From the NCBI GenBank assembly GCA_002344005.1, contig DDTD01000049.1:1-47691 (forward strand): DNA of 47,691 nt. The letters run 5' to 3'. The notes beneath the pieces were generated by a model. It did not search any database. It was given only the letters and a program-made list of their open reading frames with translations, and was not told the origin of the DNA. The position numbers and the translations under genes are program-made. Shown here piece after piece: positions 27,252-35,792 of the stretch. The stretch is from Ignavibacteria bacterium UBA2373. Lineage in GTDB: Bacteria; Bacteroidota; Ignavibacteria; Kapaibacteriales; UBA961. Each line of letters begins with the position of its first letter. Within the stretch, counting starts at the first letter, position 1.

Positions 27252-28142
27252 ATGTATCAGACAGAGTTTCCAACATTACCATTATTACGTCGCGGCAAGG
27301 TGCGTGATGTATATGACCTTGGCAGCAGTTTGCTGATGGTAGCGACTGACCGCATTAGCGCATTTGACGTGATTATGTCCAATCCGATTGAAGGAAAGGG
27401 CGCTATACTGACTGCCTTGTCATTATTTTGGTTTGAAAAAACAGCCGACCTTATTGAAAACCATGTTATTACTGCCAATGTGGACGAGTATCCCATTGAA
27501 TGTGCCCCTTATATAGAACAGTTGCGTGGTCGCTCTATGGTTGTGAAAAAAACAAAGCCATTGCCAATAGAGTGTGTTGTTCGTGGGTATCTTGCCGGAT
27601 CGGGTTGGAAAGAGTATCAGCAATCACGTTCGGTATGCGGAATTCCACTGCCGGAGGGTTTGGTTGAATCTTCGCAATTGCCAAATCTGCTTTTTACACC
27701 GGCACATAAAGCAGAGACAGGACATGATGAAAATATAACTTTCGAAGAAGCAGCGGCAACAGTGGGGCATGATATAGCCGAAACATTACGCAATCTTTCA
27801 CTCAAACTTTACTCGTATGCCTCTGAGTATGCGGCTGAGTGCGGTATTATACTTGCGGATACAAAATTTGAATTTGGTACTATGCCCGATGGCAGAATTA
27901 TTCTTATTGATGAAGCACTTACGCCGGATTCATCCCGTTACTGGCTTCGTTCAGAATATCAAGAAGGAAAAACACAGGTAAATTTTGATAAACAAGTGCT
28001 GCGCGATTATCTGGAAACAACTGTATGGGACAAAAATCCGCCGGCACCTCCATTACCCGATGATATATGTGTAAAAATTAGGGAAAAATATCAATTAGCT
28101 TATGATATTCTTACCAAAACATCAGCTGAAACTATTCTGTAA
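27252..28142 (+). CDS. purC: Phosphoribosylaminoimidazole-succinocarboxamide synthase (SAICAR synthetase)
   Basis: 296 residues, the longer PurC class. It joins aspartate to CAIR with ATP in de novo purine synthesis. Motifs: RRGKVRDVYDLG (nucleotide-binding loop), ATDRISAFDVIM, VVRGYLAGSGWKEYQ and LIDEALTPDSSRYW with the SAICAR synthetase signature. All are well conserved. No clear Shine-Dalgarno precedes the ATG (AGAAAATT). No other purine gene is adjacent. The YIP1-like gene starts 42 bases downstream on the same strand. Confidence 0.97.
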   Translation: MYQTEFPTLPLLRRGKVRDVYDLGSSLLMVATDRISAFDVIMSNPIEGKGAILTALSLFWFEKTADLIENHVITANVDEYPIECAPYIEQLRGRSMVVKKTKPLPIECVVRGYLAGSGWKEYQQSRSVCGIPLPEGLVESSQLPNLLFTPAHKAETGHDENITFEEAAATVGHDIAETLRNLSLKLYSYASEYAAECGIILADTKFEFGTMPDGRIILIDEALTPDSSRYWLRSEYQEGKTQVNFDKQVLRDYLETTVWDKNPPAPPLPDDICVKIREKYQLAYDILTKTSAETIL

Positions 28143-28184
28143 TATTGTCGTTTGGTCGGCAGTTTTTTATTGTGGAGAATCAAA

Positions 28185-28943
28185 GTGAATGAAGAATTGA
28201 TTGAAAATCAAGAGTTAACAGAAAAAGTACATCCAATCGTGGGGTTTTGGGAAATAATTATGCAGCCCTATGAGTTAGGCAGAAAAATTATTCCGCGATG
28301 GTTTCAAATAGTTGCCATAGCTGTATTGCTGGAAACCTTTTGTATGACAACCGGTATGTATCTGGTATCGAAAAGTGATGGGGTGAAATCGGAAATGGCG
28401 GCGATGAATAGTAATATTATAAAAAGACTTGAAAAAAATCCTCAAATTACAGATGAGCAATTGGAAGAAATGAAAGAACAGTTCGATTCAAATTTTGAAT
28501 TTAAGCTTTTATCCACGGTTGGAGTTTCTCTCATATATAGTTTATTTGGAATATTTGTGGTAGGAGCTTTTTTCTTTTTCGTTGCTCGTTTATTTGTTGA
28601 ACAACCAAGCCCTTATCCTAATATAATGGGATTAACCGCGTTTGGCGCAGCAATTTCGGGCTTAGGTGTCTTAGTTTCGACAATGATTCAATTTCTTACA
28701 GACACGACAGTCTTTGGTTTGACACTCTCATTCGTAGTTGATCCTGCTGAACATCCTGCATGGTTTTCATTTTTATCAAGAATATCAATATTTTATCCTC
28801 TATATTATATTGCAATTGGTTTAGCTGTCGCAGGTGCATCACGAATGCATAAACAATGGGGGTATATTTTAGCAATAATTGTGTGCACTGTTACGATTAT
28901 CTTATGGGGAGGGATAAGTGCTGTTGGTGGATTGTTTATGTAA
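28185..28943 (+). CDS. YIP1-like multi-pass membrane protein
   Basis: 252 residues from GTG 28185, chosen because GGAG lies 7 bases upstream; a TTG at 28152 would extend the frame by eleven residues without a ribosome-binding site. About five membrane helices: near 33-55, 115-138, 148-170, 202-220 and 225-248. The N-terminal VGFWEIIMQPYELGRKII and the hydrophobic bundle resemble YIP1-domain proteins of bacteria. A short extracytoplasmic loop between helices 1 and 2 is charged (KNPQITDEQLEEMKEQF). Function unknown. It lies between purC and an RluE-like gene on one strand. Confidence 0.6.
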   Translation: MNEELIENQELTEKVHPIVGFWEIIMQPYELGRKIIPRWFQIVAIAVLLETFCMTTGMYLVSKSDGVKSEMAAMNSNIIKRLEKNPQITDEQLEEMKEQFDSNFEFKLLSTVGVSLIYSLFGIFVVGAFFFFVARLFVEQPSPYPNIMGLTAFGAAISGLGVLVSTMIQFLTDTTVFGLTLSFVVDPAEHPAWFSFLSRISIFYPLYYIAIGLAVAGASRMHKQWGYILAIIVCTVTIILWGGISAVGGLFM

Positions 28944-28976
28944 TAATTGTTAGATTATTGATAATAGATTGATAAA

Positions 28977-29543
28977 ATGATTATTGCGTTTCATAAACCA
29001 TATTCTTGTTTATCTCAATTTACAGATAATGGTTCGAATCACCGAACTCTTAGAGAATTTAATTTTCCCTCCGATGTCTATCCTATTGGTCGTTTGGATG
29101 CAGATTCGGAGGGATTATTATTATTAACGAATGAGAAAAAATATATAGACAGATTGTTGCACCCCTCATTTCAGCATCGGCGAACATATTGGGCGCAAGT
29201 CGAAAATATTCCTAGTAATGAATCTCTCGCAAAACTTGAAAAGGGGATTATTATAGAAAATTATAAAACACTACCTTGTGAAGCAACGATCCTTAGTCCG
29301 GAGCCACAAATCGCGCCGCGTATTCCTCCCATTCGTATCCGAAAAAATATTCCTGACTGTTGGATTGAACTTACGCTCATAGAAGGTAAAAATAGGCAAG
29401 TGCGTAAGATGACAGCAGCCGTGGGTCATCCTACATTACGCTTATTGCGCATATCTATTGGCAATTATGCTCTTCATGGAATCGAAGCCGGCAATTGGAA
29501 AATCCTTACATCAAAAGAAATAAACCAAGTGTTTCAGAAATAA
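28977..29543 (+). CDS. rluE: RsuA/RluE-family pseudouridine synthase
   Basis: 188 residues, the short RluE class without an N-terminal S4 domain. The catalytic motif is GRLDADSEGLLLLTN, with the active aspartate in RLDAD. LIEGKNRQVRKMTAAVGHPTLRL is the second family signature, and PIRIRKNIPDCWIELTL precedes it. RluE modifies U2457 in E. coli 23S rRNA; assignment to RluE rather than another RsuA-family member rests on length and lack of S4. It lies 33 bases after the YIP1-like gene. Confidence 0.85.
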   Translation: MIIAFHKPYSCLSQFTDNGSNHRTLREFNFPSDVYPIGRLDADSEGLLLLTNEKKYIDRLLHPSFQHRRTYWAQVENIPSNESLAKLEKGIIIENYKTLPCEATILSPEPQIAPRIPPIRIRKNIPDCWIELTLIEGKNRQVRKMTAAVGHPTLRLLRISIGNYALHGIEAGNWKILTSKEINQVFQK

Positions 29544-29664
29544 ATACACGAAACGTTAATGTTTAAATCCACAAACAATAAACGAAGTACACAGTCATAA
29601 ATACTTAAACTTTTGTGTATCAATAAAATCAAACATCAAATTCTCATCAATCACTTACTTTGTA

Positions 29665-30849
29665 TTATAATTCAGGTATAATATGTGTGCCGATTCTTTC
29701 TACATCAGCAGGTTCTATATCATCGGGTATGCTTTGACCGGTAGTGAAGTATGCCAATGGTAAAGTTTGTTTTCGCAATATACCTATTAATGCACCGAGC
29801 GATACCGCTTCGTCAATTTTTGTTAAAATGAGTGCGTCGGGTGAAAGGATTGAAAATTTATCCATCACATCTAAAAAAGTGTGCTCATTGACTGTTGCAC
29901 TTTGGACTAAATAGGTAATATCCGGCAGAGCAGCTTCTCGATAAGCTGATAATTCTAACAGCATTTTTTTATCTCTTTGGCTGCGTCCTACGGTATCAAT
30001 CAGAATAATATCGCGTTTTGATTTTTCTTGTTTTACAATTTGTCGTAACTCTTGTGAATTGTAGGCGACTTCAAATGGAATACCGGCAATAGAAGCAAAA
30101 GTCTGTAATTGATCGGTGCCACCAACTTTATATGTGTCTGATGATATAATTAAGACATTAGCTTTGAAAAGCAATTTACATACAGCCGCTAATTTTGCAA
30201 TTGTAATTGTTTTTCCAGAACCGGTAGTTCCGACAAATAGGGCAGTAGTACAATGTGATTTCGGTTCCAGAGGTGGTATTACACGTAAATGTTCGGTTAC
30301 AAGCATACGTAAGGTTCGTAGTGCTTCTTCAATGGAAGGAAATGGACCGCGAGCAGCAAGCAATCCAATATAACGTAATGATTCATCTTCACTTAATTCG
30401 GCATTTCTAAGTTTTTTGTATAAATCATTATAGAGTTTGCCAAGCGTGGCACTATGCCGATAACGTATGGCATCTCTTAATCCATCCAATGTTGAACGCA
30501 TTTCGGCAATCTCACGACGCAATTGTACAAGATTGACCGTATCACCAACATCGGTGGATTGCGTTACTTGTTGTAATTCACGTTTTTTCAATTCATTGCG
30601 TTTTGGCGATGAATTACGTTTTCGCGTCGGGGCTGTTTCTTCTTTTTCGGGAACGCCTCCCTGCGACTCAAGTCGTTCGGGTAAAGAATAAGCGGATGGC
30701 TCCTCGTTTGTTGCAACGATTTCCACTATGTCGCCTTCGGAACTCTTTACTGTACGAGTCGAGAGAATAATTGCATCGTCTCCGAGTTCCTTGCGCATCA
30801 ATTCAAGCCCATCTTTCATACTTGGGGCAAGGTATTTTTTCATCTTCAT
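29665..30849 (-). CDS. flhF: Flagellar SRP-type GTPase FlhF
   Basis: 394 residues. The N-terminal MKMKKYLAPSMKDGLELMRKELG is the FlhF start, followed by a variable basic region. The NG domain has G1 GTTGSGKT (about 211), the SRP-GTPase motif DTYKVGGTDQLQTFA (QLQTFA like DQL in FtsY/Ffh), G3 DTVGRSQRD and G4 TKIDEA. FlhF targets the flagellar basal body and sets number and position. No other flagellar gene is in the window, although flhF usually sits between flhA and flhG or fleN. Strong family match. An in-frame ATG two codons in is an equally good start. Confidence 0.9.
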   Translation of the reverse strand: MKMKKYLAPSMKDGLELMRKELGDDAIILSTRTVKSSEGDIVEIVATNEEPSAYSLPERLESQGGVPEKEETAPTRKRNSSPKRNELKKRELQQVTQSTDVGDTVNLVQLRREIAEMRSTLDGLRDAIRYRHSATLGKLYNDLYKKLRNAELSEDESLRYIGLLAARGPFPSIEEALRTLRMLVTEHLRVIPPLEPKSHCTTALFVGTTGSGKTITIAKLAAVCKLLFKANVLIISSDTYKVGGTDQLQTFASIAGIPFEVAYNSQELRQIVKQEKSKRDIILIDTVGRSQRDKKMLLELSAYREAALPDITYLVQSATVNEHTFLDVMDKFSILSPDALILTKIDEAVSLGALIGILRKQTLPLAYFTTGQSIPDDIEPADVERIGTHIIPEL

Positions 30850-31030
30850 ATTCTTGTGTCCGTCACTTACTCTATGTCAATTTGTACATTGTTAAAGCGA
30901 AAATTACCACATTTTATGATTGTGGAGCAAAGTTTTTGCACAAAAACCGATTCTTGCTATTTTTTTTACTGCCATCTGAACGATCACCTTTGAAATCATT
31001 GATGTTCTAAATGTAAGCGATTTGTCAGTG

Positions 31031-31213
31031 TATGTTGTCTTTGAGATGCATCGTCTCGAGTTGTACATACAAAACGTCTTGCGGTTATTTCAGCTGCCGT
31101 AGCTATGAAACTATCAGCCCAAAGATTAAGCATCACCGTGTCTTAAAGTTATGTTTTTTAACACAAGTCAATAAGTCGTTTCTTTGTTTTTTATTCTTTT
31201 GTGAGCAATTGCC
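31031..31213 (-). pseudogene. Decayed, internally deleted second copy of part of recF
   Basis: Two colinear stretches match the intact recF in the same orientation. 31069-31213 aligns with 32868-33014 with about 14 substitutions and two single-base gaps over 147 columns (near 89 percent). 31031-31066 aligns with 32584-32619, which encodes the YASQGQ region, at 28 of 36 positions. About 250 bases between these segments in recF are missing here. The single-base gaps shift the frame and create stops. This is a remnant, not a gene. Confidence 0.85.
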
Positions 31214-31258
31214 GAATCCGGAGGGCTAAACGACCCCGTGCGTGTTCGAATCCCGCCT
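31214..31258 (+). other. tRNA-like 3' fragment (possible decayed tRNA)
   Basis: GTTCGAATCCCGCC at 31239-31252 is the T-loop and 3' T-stem typical of tRNA genes, and a hairpin with a T run follows within 50 bases as after many tRNAs. The 5' T-stem pairs imperfectly, no matching acceptor 5' strand is visible upstream, and the recF remnant abuts it. I read it as a relic, not a working tRNA. Confidence 0.35.
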
Positions 31259-31267
31259 ACATAACAG

Positions 31268-31300
31268 AAAAAAGCTGAGTAATTTCACTCGGTGTTTTTT
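31268..31300. terminator. Bidirectional terminator at the hydrolase 3' end
   Basis: Stem GCTGAGT (31274-31280) with ACTCGGT (31287-31293), including two G-T pairs, flanked by A6 on the left and T6 on the right. The hydrolase stop codon (31285-31287) lies in the loop and at the start of the right arm. Confidence 0.7.
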
Positions 31301-32232
31301 GTTTTTGGTTGATTACCCTCGAATACCTCATGGAGAAATGAGAGTACAATATCTCGATAGGCAGTGCCGCCTTTGTCACCCAAATCGTGATGTTGAGCAT
31401 CTTTGACAATATGGAGTTTTTTCTTCGACGAACCACAGGCGGCATAGTTTCTCTTTGCGTACTGAACGGGGATATGTTTATCGTCTTCACCGTGAATAAA
31501 AAGCACAGGTGCATGAATTGATGCGACGGACTTTTCAGGGCATACCGTATCAACAGAAAACTGAGCTAATCTTTCCGATTGAGTAAGGACATAATCCGTA
31601 AACGATGGAATACGTAGATGAATCATTCTTTCCCCATAATCATGATAGGTTTCTCGAAACGATGCAAACCCTCCTTCAAAAATCCCGCATTGTATTCGAG
31701 ACTCTTGAGCCATTGCCTGCATAGCGACAGCAGCACCTAAGGAAAAGCCCATAATACCGAGACTTGAACTTCTCAGCATTGAGTCACTTTCTACTTTGTT
31801 GATAATATCAGAAATGTCCAGTTTTTCTTTTGCTCCGAATGTACAGAATTTTCCTTCACTTTGTCCATGTGCTCTTTGGTCATACACGATAATGTCATAG
31901 TCCGAGAGTAACCATTCTGCTATGCCATACATATGCTCTTTGCAGCTCGAAATACCGTGAACAAGGATGATTGTTGCCTTAGGAATTCGCTGTTCAACAG
32001 AGTAATACTCACACGATAAACGTATGGAATCACGTGTGACCACAGTAAACTGATTACGATATGATATTGTCGGAGGAAATGAAGGAAATCGCAGTACTTC
32101 ATTATTGCGATCTACACGTCTCGGGCAAATGGCTGAGTACGCTAAATAATGATGCACTATGTAGTAGATACCAAAGCCAAGGCTTAGGAGAATGATCACA
32201 GCGAATATCATGAGTTTGAATTGCAATGACAT
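31285..32232 (-). CDS. Membrane-anchored alpha/beta hydrolase
   Basis: 315 residues with an N-terminal signal anchor (about 5-30, LMIFAVIILLSLGFGIYYIV). The alpha/beta hydrolase fold shows the oxyanion HG motif in LVHGISSCKEH, the nucleophile elbow GFSLG (serine near 167), the acid in FIHGEDDKHIP and the catalytic histidine in DAQHHDLG. This resembles serine aminopeptidase S33-like or BEM46-like esterases. Substrate unknown; the active site probably faces the periplasm. The gene is bracketed by recF (upstream) and the recF remnant (downstream). Confidence 0.85.
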   Translation of the reverse strand: MSLQFKLMIFAVIILLSLGFGIYYIVHHYLAYSAICPRRVDRNNEVLRFPSFPPTISYRNQFTVVTRDSIRLSCEYYSVEQRIPKATIILVHGISSCKEHMYGIAEWLLSDYDIIVYDQRAHGQSEGKFCTFGAKEKLDISDIINKVESDSMLRSSSLGIMGFSLGAAVAMQAMAQESRIQCGIFEGGFASFRETYHDYGERMIHLRIPSFTDYVLTQSERLAQFSVDTVCPEKSVASIHAPVLFIHGEDDKHIPVQYAKRNYAACGSSKKKLHIVKDAQHHDLGDKGGTAYRDIVLSFLHEVFEGNQPKTKNTE

Positions 32233-32323
32233 GAAGTAAAGAGTGTATTTATTGAAAGTATTAGTTGCGTTAAAAATATCATTATTCGTTAATCAAAAAA
32301 GCACACAATTCATGTGATTATGC

Positions 32324-33466
32324 TTAATCATTCTTTATACATCCATTTTCTACAATTAAGGTTTTTTTATCAATAGACTCAGTCAAACCCTTCATACCCT
32401 GATGTGCCTCTGTTGCAGTAATAAAAACTTGTGCTCCTGTCTCTAGAACTGTTTGCAATACATTTCGCGTTCTTGTTGCATCAAGTTCACTAAAAATATC
32501 ATCATATAATAAAATGGGTTTTTCTTGTTTTTGAGCGTAAAGATATTGGAACTCTGCATATTTCAATGCAATTAAAAGTGATTTATGTTGTCCCTGCGAT
32601 GCATAATCTCGAGCTTCACCATTGTGTATGCCAATATATAAATCATCTTTTTGTGGACCGAATAAAGTAGTACCACGCCGAATTTCTTCATTGCGACATT
32701 TTTTAGCAATGTCGTTAAATAGATGTAATAGCTCATTTTTTTTTGTGGAAGAATTGATTGTCACCTTAGGTAATGTTTTAGCCTGATACTGTAAAGAAAC
32801 CATCTCTTTTCCATTAGACACTCTTGAGTACGATTCAGTAAAATAAGGCATAAATTCTTCGATAAAAACAAAACGTCTTGCGGTTATTTCAGCTGCCGAC
32901 GCTATGAAACTATCAGTCCAAAGATCAAGCATCGCCGTGTCTAAAAATCCTGTTTTTTTAGCAGAAGTCAATAAGTCATTTCTTTGTTTAATTATTCTTT
33001 TGAGAGCAATTGCCTCTTCAACATAACGTTTGCTGCATTGCGAGAGCAGTGCATCAATAAATCTGCGTCTGTCATCGGGTGCGCCGAAGGTGATGGCTTT
33101 AAAATCAGGCGACAACACAACAACAGGCATTTCGCCAATAATATCTTTCGGTGACAGAGAATCACCAATAGAGGATGAAATATGTTTACGTCCACCTGCG
33201 CTGAATGACACAGTTACCGCATATGGAACTTGTAAATCAGTTTGAGCTTTGGCATGCACTGAATACTTCGACTGTGCACTGTTGATAAGTAAACTGTCAG
33301 GTGTAGGAAGAAAACTTTTCGAAAGCGATGCTATTGAAATTGCTTCTAAAATAGTGGTCTTGCCGGCACCATTATGTCCAAGAATGATATTCATTTCCGG
33401 CGAGAAGTCGGTTTCAGTATCATTATGATTTCGTAAAGAATGAATGCGTATAGTAGTAACTCTCAT
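32324..33466 (-). CDS. recF: DNA replication and repair protein RecF
   Basis: 380 residues, standard RecF length. Walker A is GHNGAGKT, the ABC signature region is YASQGQHKSLLIALKYAE, and Walker B with the D-loop is ILLYDDIFSELDATR. RecF is an SMC-like ATPase that with RecO and RecR loads RecA at gaps. In many bacteria it lies directly after dnaN; here it is about 13 kb away on the opposite strand. It is preceded by a divergent lipoprotein gene 116 bases away. The stop is at 32324. Confidence 0.97.
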   Translation of the reverse strand: MRVTTIRIHSLRNHNDTETDFSPEMNIILGHNGAGKTTILEAISIASLSKSFLPTPDSLLINSAQSKYSVHAKAQTDLQVPYAVTVSFSAGGRKHISSSIGDSLSPKDIIGEMPVVVLSPDFKAITFGAPDDRRRFIDALLSQCSKRYVEEAIALKRIIKQRNDLLTSAKKTGFLDTAMLDLWTDSFIASAAEITARRFVFIEEFMPYFTESYSRVSNGKEMVSLQYQAKTLPKVTINSSTKKNELLHLFNDIAKKCRNEEIRRGTTLFGPQKDDLYIGIHNGEARDYASQGQHKSLLIALKYAEFQYLYAQKQEKPILLYDDIFSELDATRTRNVLQTVLETGAQVFITATEAHQGMKGLTESIDKKTLIVENGCIKND

Positions 33467-33582
33467 TGTTCTGTTAAGCCGATGTCACGATGTTTTTTGA
33501 ACAGATAACGTATGTCAATGGTTTCTATTCGTTTTTTTTTACTAATTTGGTAAATTCATTCATCAAAAAAGAGGAGTTTCCT

Positions 33583-34101
33583 ATGAAAAATGTAGTTTGT
33601 GTGCTGTGTGTTGTGTTCTCGGCATTAAGCTTTGTCGGATGCAGCAAAGACGAAGCACCTACAAATTCCAACAACAATAATAATACCAATACAACCCATG
33701 CATCTGCGACAATTGATGGCTCTTCCACATTTTCAATTCCTATTGGAGCAAGTTCAATGGCGCGTGGTTATTATATAAAGTCTGAAAATGCTGTTACTTG
33801 TGTATTCTCTGATGGTGCAAAAAGTTTATCTGTAAATGTTTTTGGAGGTACAACCGGCTCTTTCCCTTTTCTTGAAGATGGCAATACAGAAAAGAGATGG
33901 GCACAGATTTCATTGGGTAATTCTTTGTCCGATATGTCGGCTTCTATTGCAGGTGAAGGAAGTGTGACTATCACTAAATTCGGAGCTGTCGGTGAAAAAA
34001 TAGAAGGTACGTTCTCCGGTAAATTTATGACATTCAAAGGTGAAATGAAAGTTGTTACTAATGGTACATTTTCTGCAATACGTGCAGAAGATATAGACTA
34101 A
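33583..34101 (+). CDS. Lipoprotein of unknown function
   Basis: 172 residues from ATG 33583, with GAGGAG 7 bases upstream. The lipobox is SFVGC with Cys20. A Thr/Asn-rich spacer with a run of Asn (about 28-38) leads to a compact beta-rich domain of about 130 residues beginning ATIDGSSTFSIP. It resembles small Bacteroidota lipoproteins that follow a short signal and polar linker, but I do not recognise a named family. It is followed 27 bases later by a second lipoprotein gene, so the two are likely co-transcribed. Confidence 0.75.
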   Translation: MKNVVCVLCVVFSALSFVGCSKDEAPTNSNNNNNTNTTHASATIDGSSTFSIPIGASSMARGYYIKSENAVTCVFSDGAKSLSVNVFGGTTGSFPFLEDGNTEKRWAQISLGNSLSDMSASIAGEGSVTITKFGAVGEKIEGTFSGKFMTFKGEMKVVTNGTFSAIRAEDID

Positions 34102-34128
34102 TTTTTTTTATTTTTTTGTGAGTGTTTT

Positions 34129-34767
34129 ATGAAAAACAAAATTTTACTCAGTGTTTGTGTTGCTACATTTCTTTTTGCCGGTTGTGGGGCAAGTGAGAAA
34201 GTAGAGCAATTAGAAAATACGATGAAAGCCGTACAAAATGCGGATGAAGTTGCGAATCAAGTAAATACTAACAATGATTTGGCACAAAAACGAATTGAAG
34301 AACGCAAACAACGTGGTGACACATTGGCAATGCCCTATAAAAAACTACAGGAATATTTACCCACAGCACCTGCCGGATATACTGCCGAAGCTCCAACCGG
34401 TGAAAGTATGAATATGCCGGGTGCATCATATTCTCAAGCTCGTATCCGTTTTACAAAAGGCGATGATGAGATTACCATAACAATGACAGATTATAATCAA
34501 GCGTATGCAATTTATCAAGGTGCCGTTGCTGTTTGGGCAATGGGGATGGAATTTGATAATGACAATGAAACAGCTAAAGGATATAAACTCAATCATGAGT
34601 TAAGCGGTGGTTGGGAACGCTATGAAAAAATCTCAAAGTATGCTACGTTATCACTTGGCGTAGGTTCTCGATTTTTTATCGAAATTAAAGCAAGTAATCA
34701 GACCAACACAGACTTTGTGAAATCAATTGCAAATTCAATGAAATTAGCAGAATTATCAAAAATGTAA
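34129..34767 (+). CDS. Lipoprotein of unknown function
   Basis: 212 residues. The lipobox is LFAGC with Cys19. A helical, Gln/Asn/Glu-rich segment (about 22-65, KVEQLENTMKAVQNADEV onward) precedes a beta-rich domain (75-205) with YSQARIRFTKGDDEITIT and a C-terminal SIANSMKL. No named family is recognised. It ends just before a strong bidirectional terminator shared with the pirin gene. Confidence 0.75.
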   Translation: MKNKILLSVCVATFLFAGCGASEKVEQLENTMKAVQNADEVANQVNTNNDLAQKRIEERKQRGDTLAMPYKKLQEYLPTAPAGYTAEAPTGESMNMPGASYSQARIRFTKGDDEITITMTDYNQAYAIYQGAVAVWAMGMEFDNDNETAKGYKLNHELSGGWERYEKISKYATLSLGVGSRFFIEIKASNQTNTDFVKSIANSMKLAELSKM

Positions 34768-34790
34768 TTATATTTTTTCTAATATTTTCA

Positions 34791-34823
34791 AAAAAAAGGC
34801 GGTATATTTACCGCCTTTTTTTT
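34791..34823. terminator. Bidirectional terminator between lipoprotein and pirin genes
   Basis: A perfect 14-base-pair stem: A7-GGCGGTA at 34791-34804 with TACCGCC-T7 at 34809-34822, and a 4-base loop. The A run and T run make it work in both directions. The pirin stop codon (34822-34824) lies at its edge. Confidence 0.95.
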
Positions 34824-35691
34824 AGGATAATTGTCCAAATTTACCGCTTCGTAAATCATCAAATGCCTGTACAATCTCTTCTTTTGTGTTCATCAGAAAT
34901 GGTCCGTAAGGCATTAAATTCTCATTGATAGGTTCACCACTTAAGATTAAACATGTAAACTCATTATCTGATTGAAAAGAAATGTCCGATCCATCATTAT
35001 TGAAAAGTACAAAATGGTTTGCTTCTGCCAATGTGCCATTGATAGAAACTGTACCATCAAGTATAACGATACCGGTATTGTAATGAGCAGGCAAGGTAAT
35101 CATAGTATTTGTTTGGGCATTACCTTTGCAATTCCACACATGCATTGGCGTAAATGTTGAAGCAATACCTTGAGTACCATGATATTCACCGGCAATAATC
35201 TCAAGTATAGTAATGCCATCATCGCAGAGATATGTAGGAATATCTTTATGGTTAATGGCTTGATATTTCGGTGGGGTCATTTTATCTTTTGCCGGTAAAT
35301 TAACCCATAATTGCACCATTTGCATAATGCCACCATTACGTGTAAATTCTTCTTCATGATATTCCTTATGAAGCACACCGCTGCCTGCTGTCATCCATTG
35401 GACATCACCTTCGTAAATTATACCGCTATTTCCCGCAGAATCATGATGGGCAACACTTCCTTTATAGGCAATTGTCACAGTTTCAAAGCCACGATGGGGG
35501 TGAACATCCACGCCCCGAGGTGTGTCGGTTGGTGAAAAATAGAATGGTGCGCCATAATCAAGCAGGAAAAAAGGGCTCATGCGATAGATACCTTGATTTA
35601 TTCCACTTGGAAAAAAATTGTGTACATGAAAACCATCTCCGACTGTATGAGCCGGCGGTGGAGAAAAGATATTTTGAATAGTTTTTTGCAT
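34822..35691 (-). CDS. Pirin-family cupin protein
   Basis: 289 residues, two cupin domains. The N-terminal cupin has the metal ligands in HPHRGFETVT and in SGVLHKEYHEEE; MTAGSGVLHKE is diagnostic. GDVQWMTAG precedes it. Some pirins are quercetin 2,3-dioxygenases, and others modulate enzymes or transcription. The physiological role here is not deducible. The gene is monocistronic as far as visible. Confidence 0.93.
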   Translation of the reverse strand: MQKTIQNIFSPPPAHTVGDGFHVHNFFPSGINQGIYRMSPFFLLDYGAPFYFSPTDTPRGVDVHPHRGFETVTIAYKGSVAHHDSAGNSGIIYEGDVQWMTAGSGVLHKEYHEEEFTRNGGIMQMVQLWVNLPAKDKMTPPKYQAINHKDIPTYLCDDGITILEIIAGEYHGTQGIASTFTPMHVWNCKGNAQTNTMITLPAHYNTGIVILDGTVSINGTLAEANHFVLFNNDGSDISFQSDNEFTCLILSGEPINENLMPYGPFLMNTKEEIVQAFDDLRSGKFGQLS

Positions 35692-35792
35692 AAAGATTTT
35701 GAATATGAAAAAAAATGGAGAAGATTAAGTGGTAAATATATTTTTACATATTGATTTGCCGCTTTGATGAAGTGAATAAAGGGCAAATCATC

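Larger units (their letters stand above)
30850..31284. other. Long intergenic region between flhF and the hydrolase
   Basis: Holds the recF remnant (31031-31213), a tRNA-like 3' fragment (about 31214-31258) and the left arm of a bidirectional terminator. 30850-31030 shows no clear gene and should contain the flhF promoter. Confidence 0.7.

Noticed and set aside
29544..29620. Imperfect inverted arms ATACACGAAA and TTTTGTGTAT between the RluE-like and flhF genes
   Set aside because: The arms are far apart (57 bases) with a mismatch and no T run, so chance is a good explanation.
31032..31229. Plus-strand frame of 65 codons between flhF and the hydrolase
   Set aside because: It lies antisense on the recF remnant and is explained by it.
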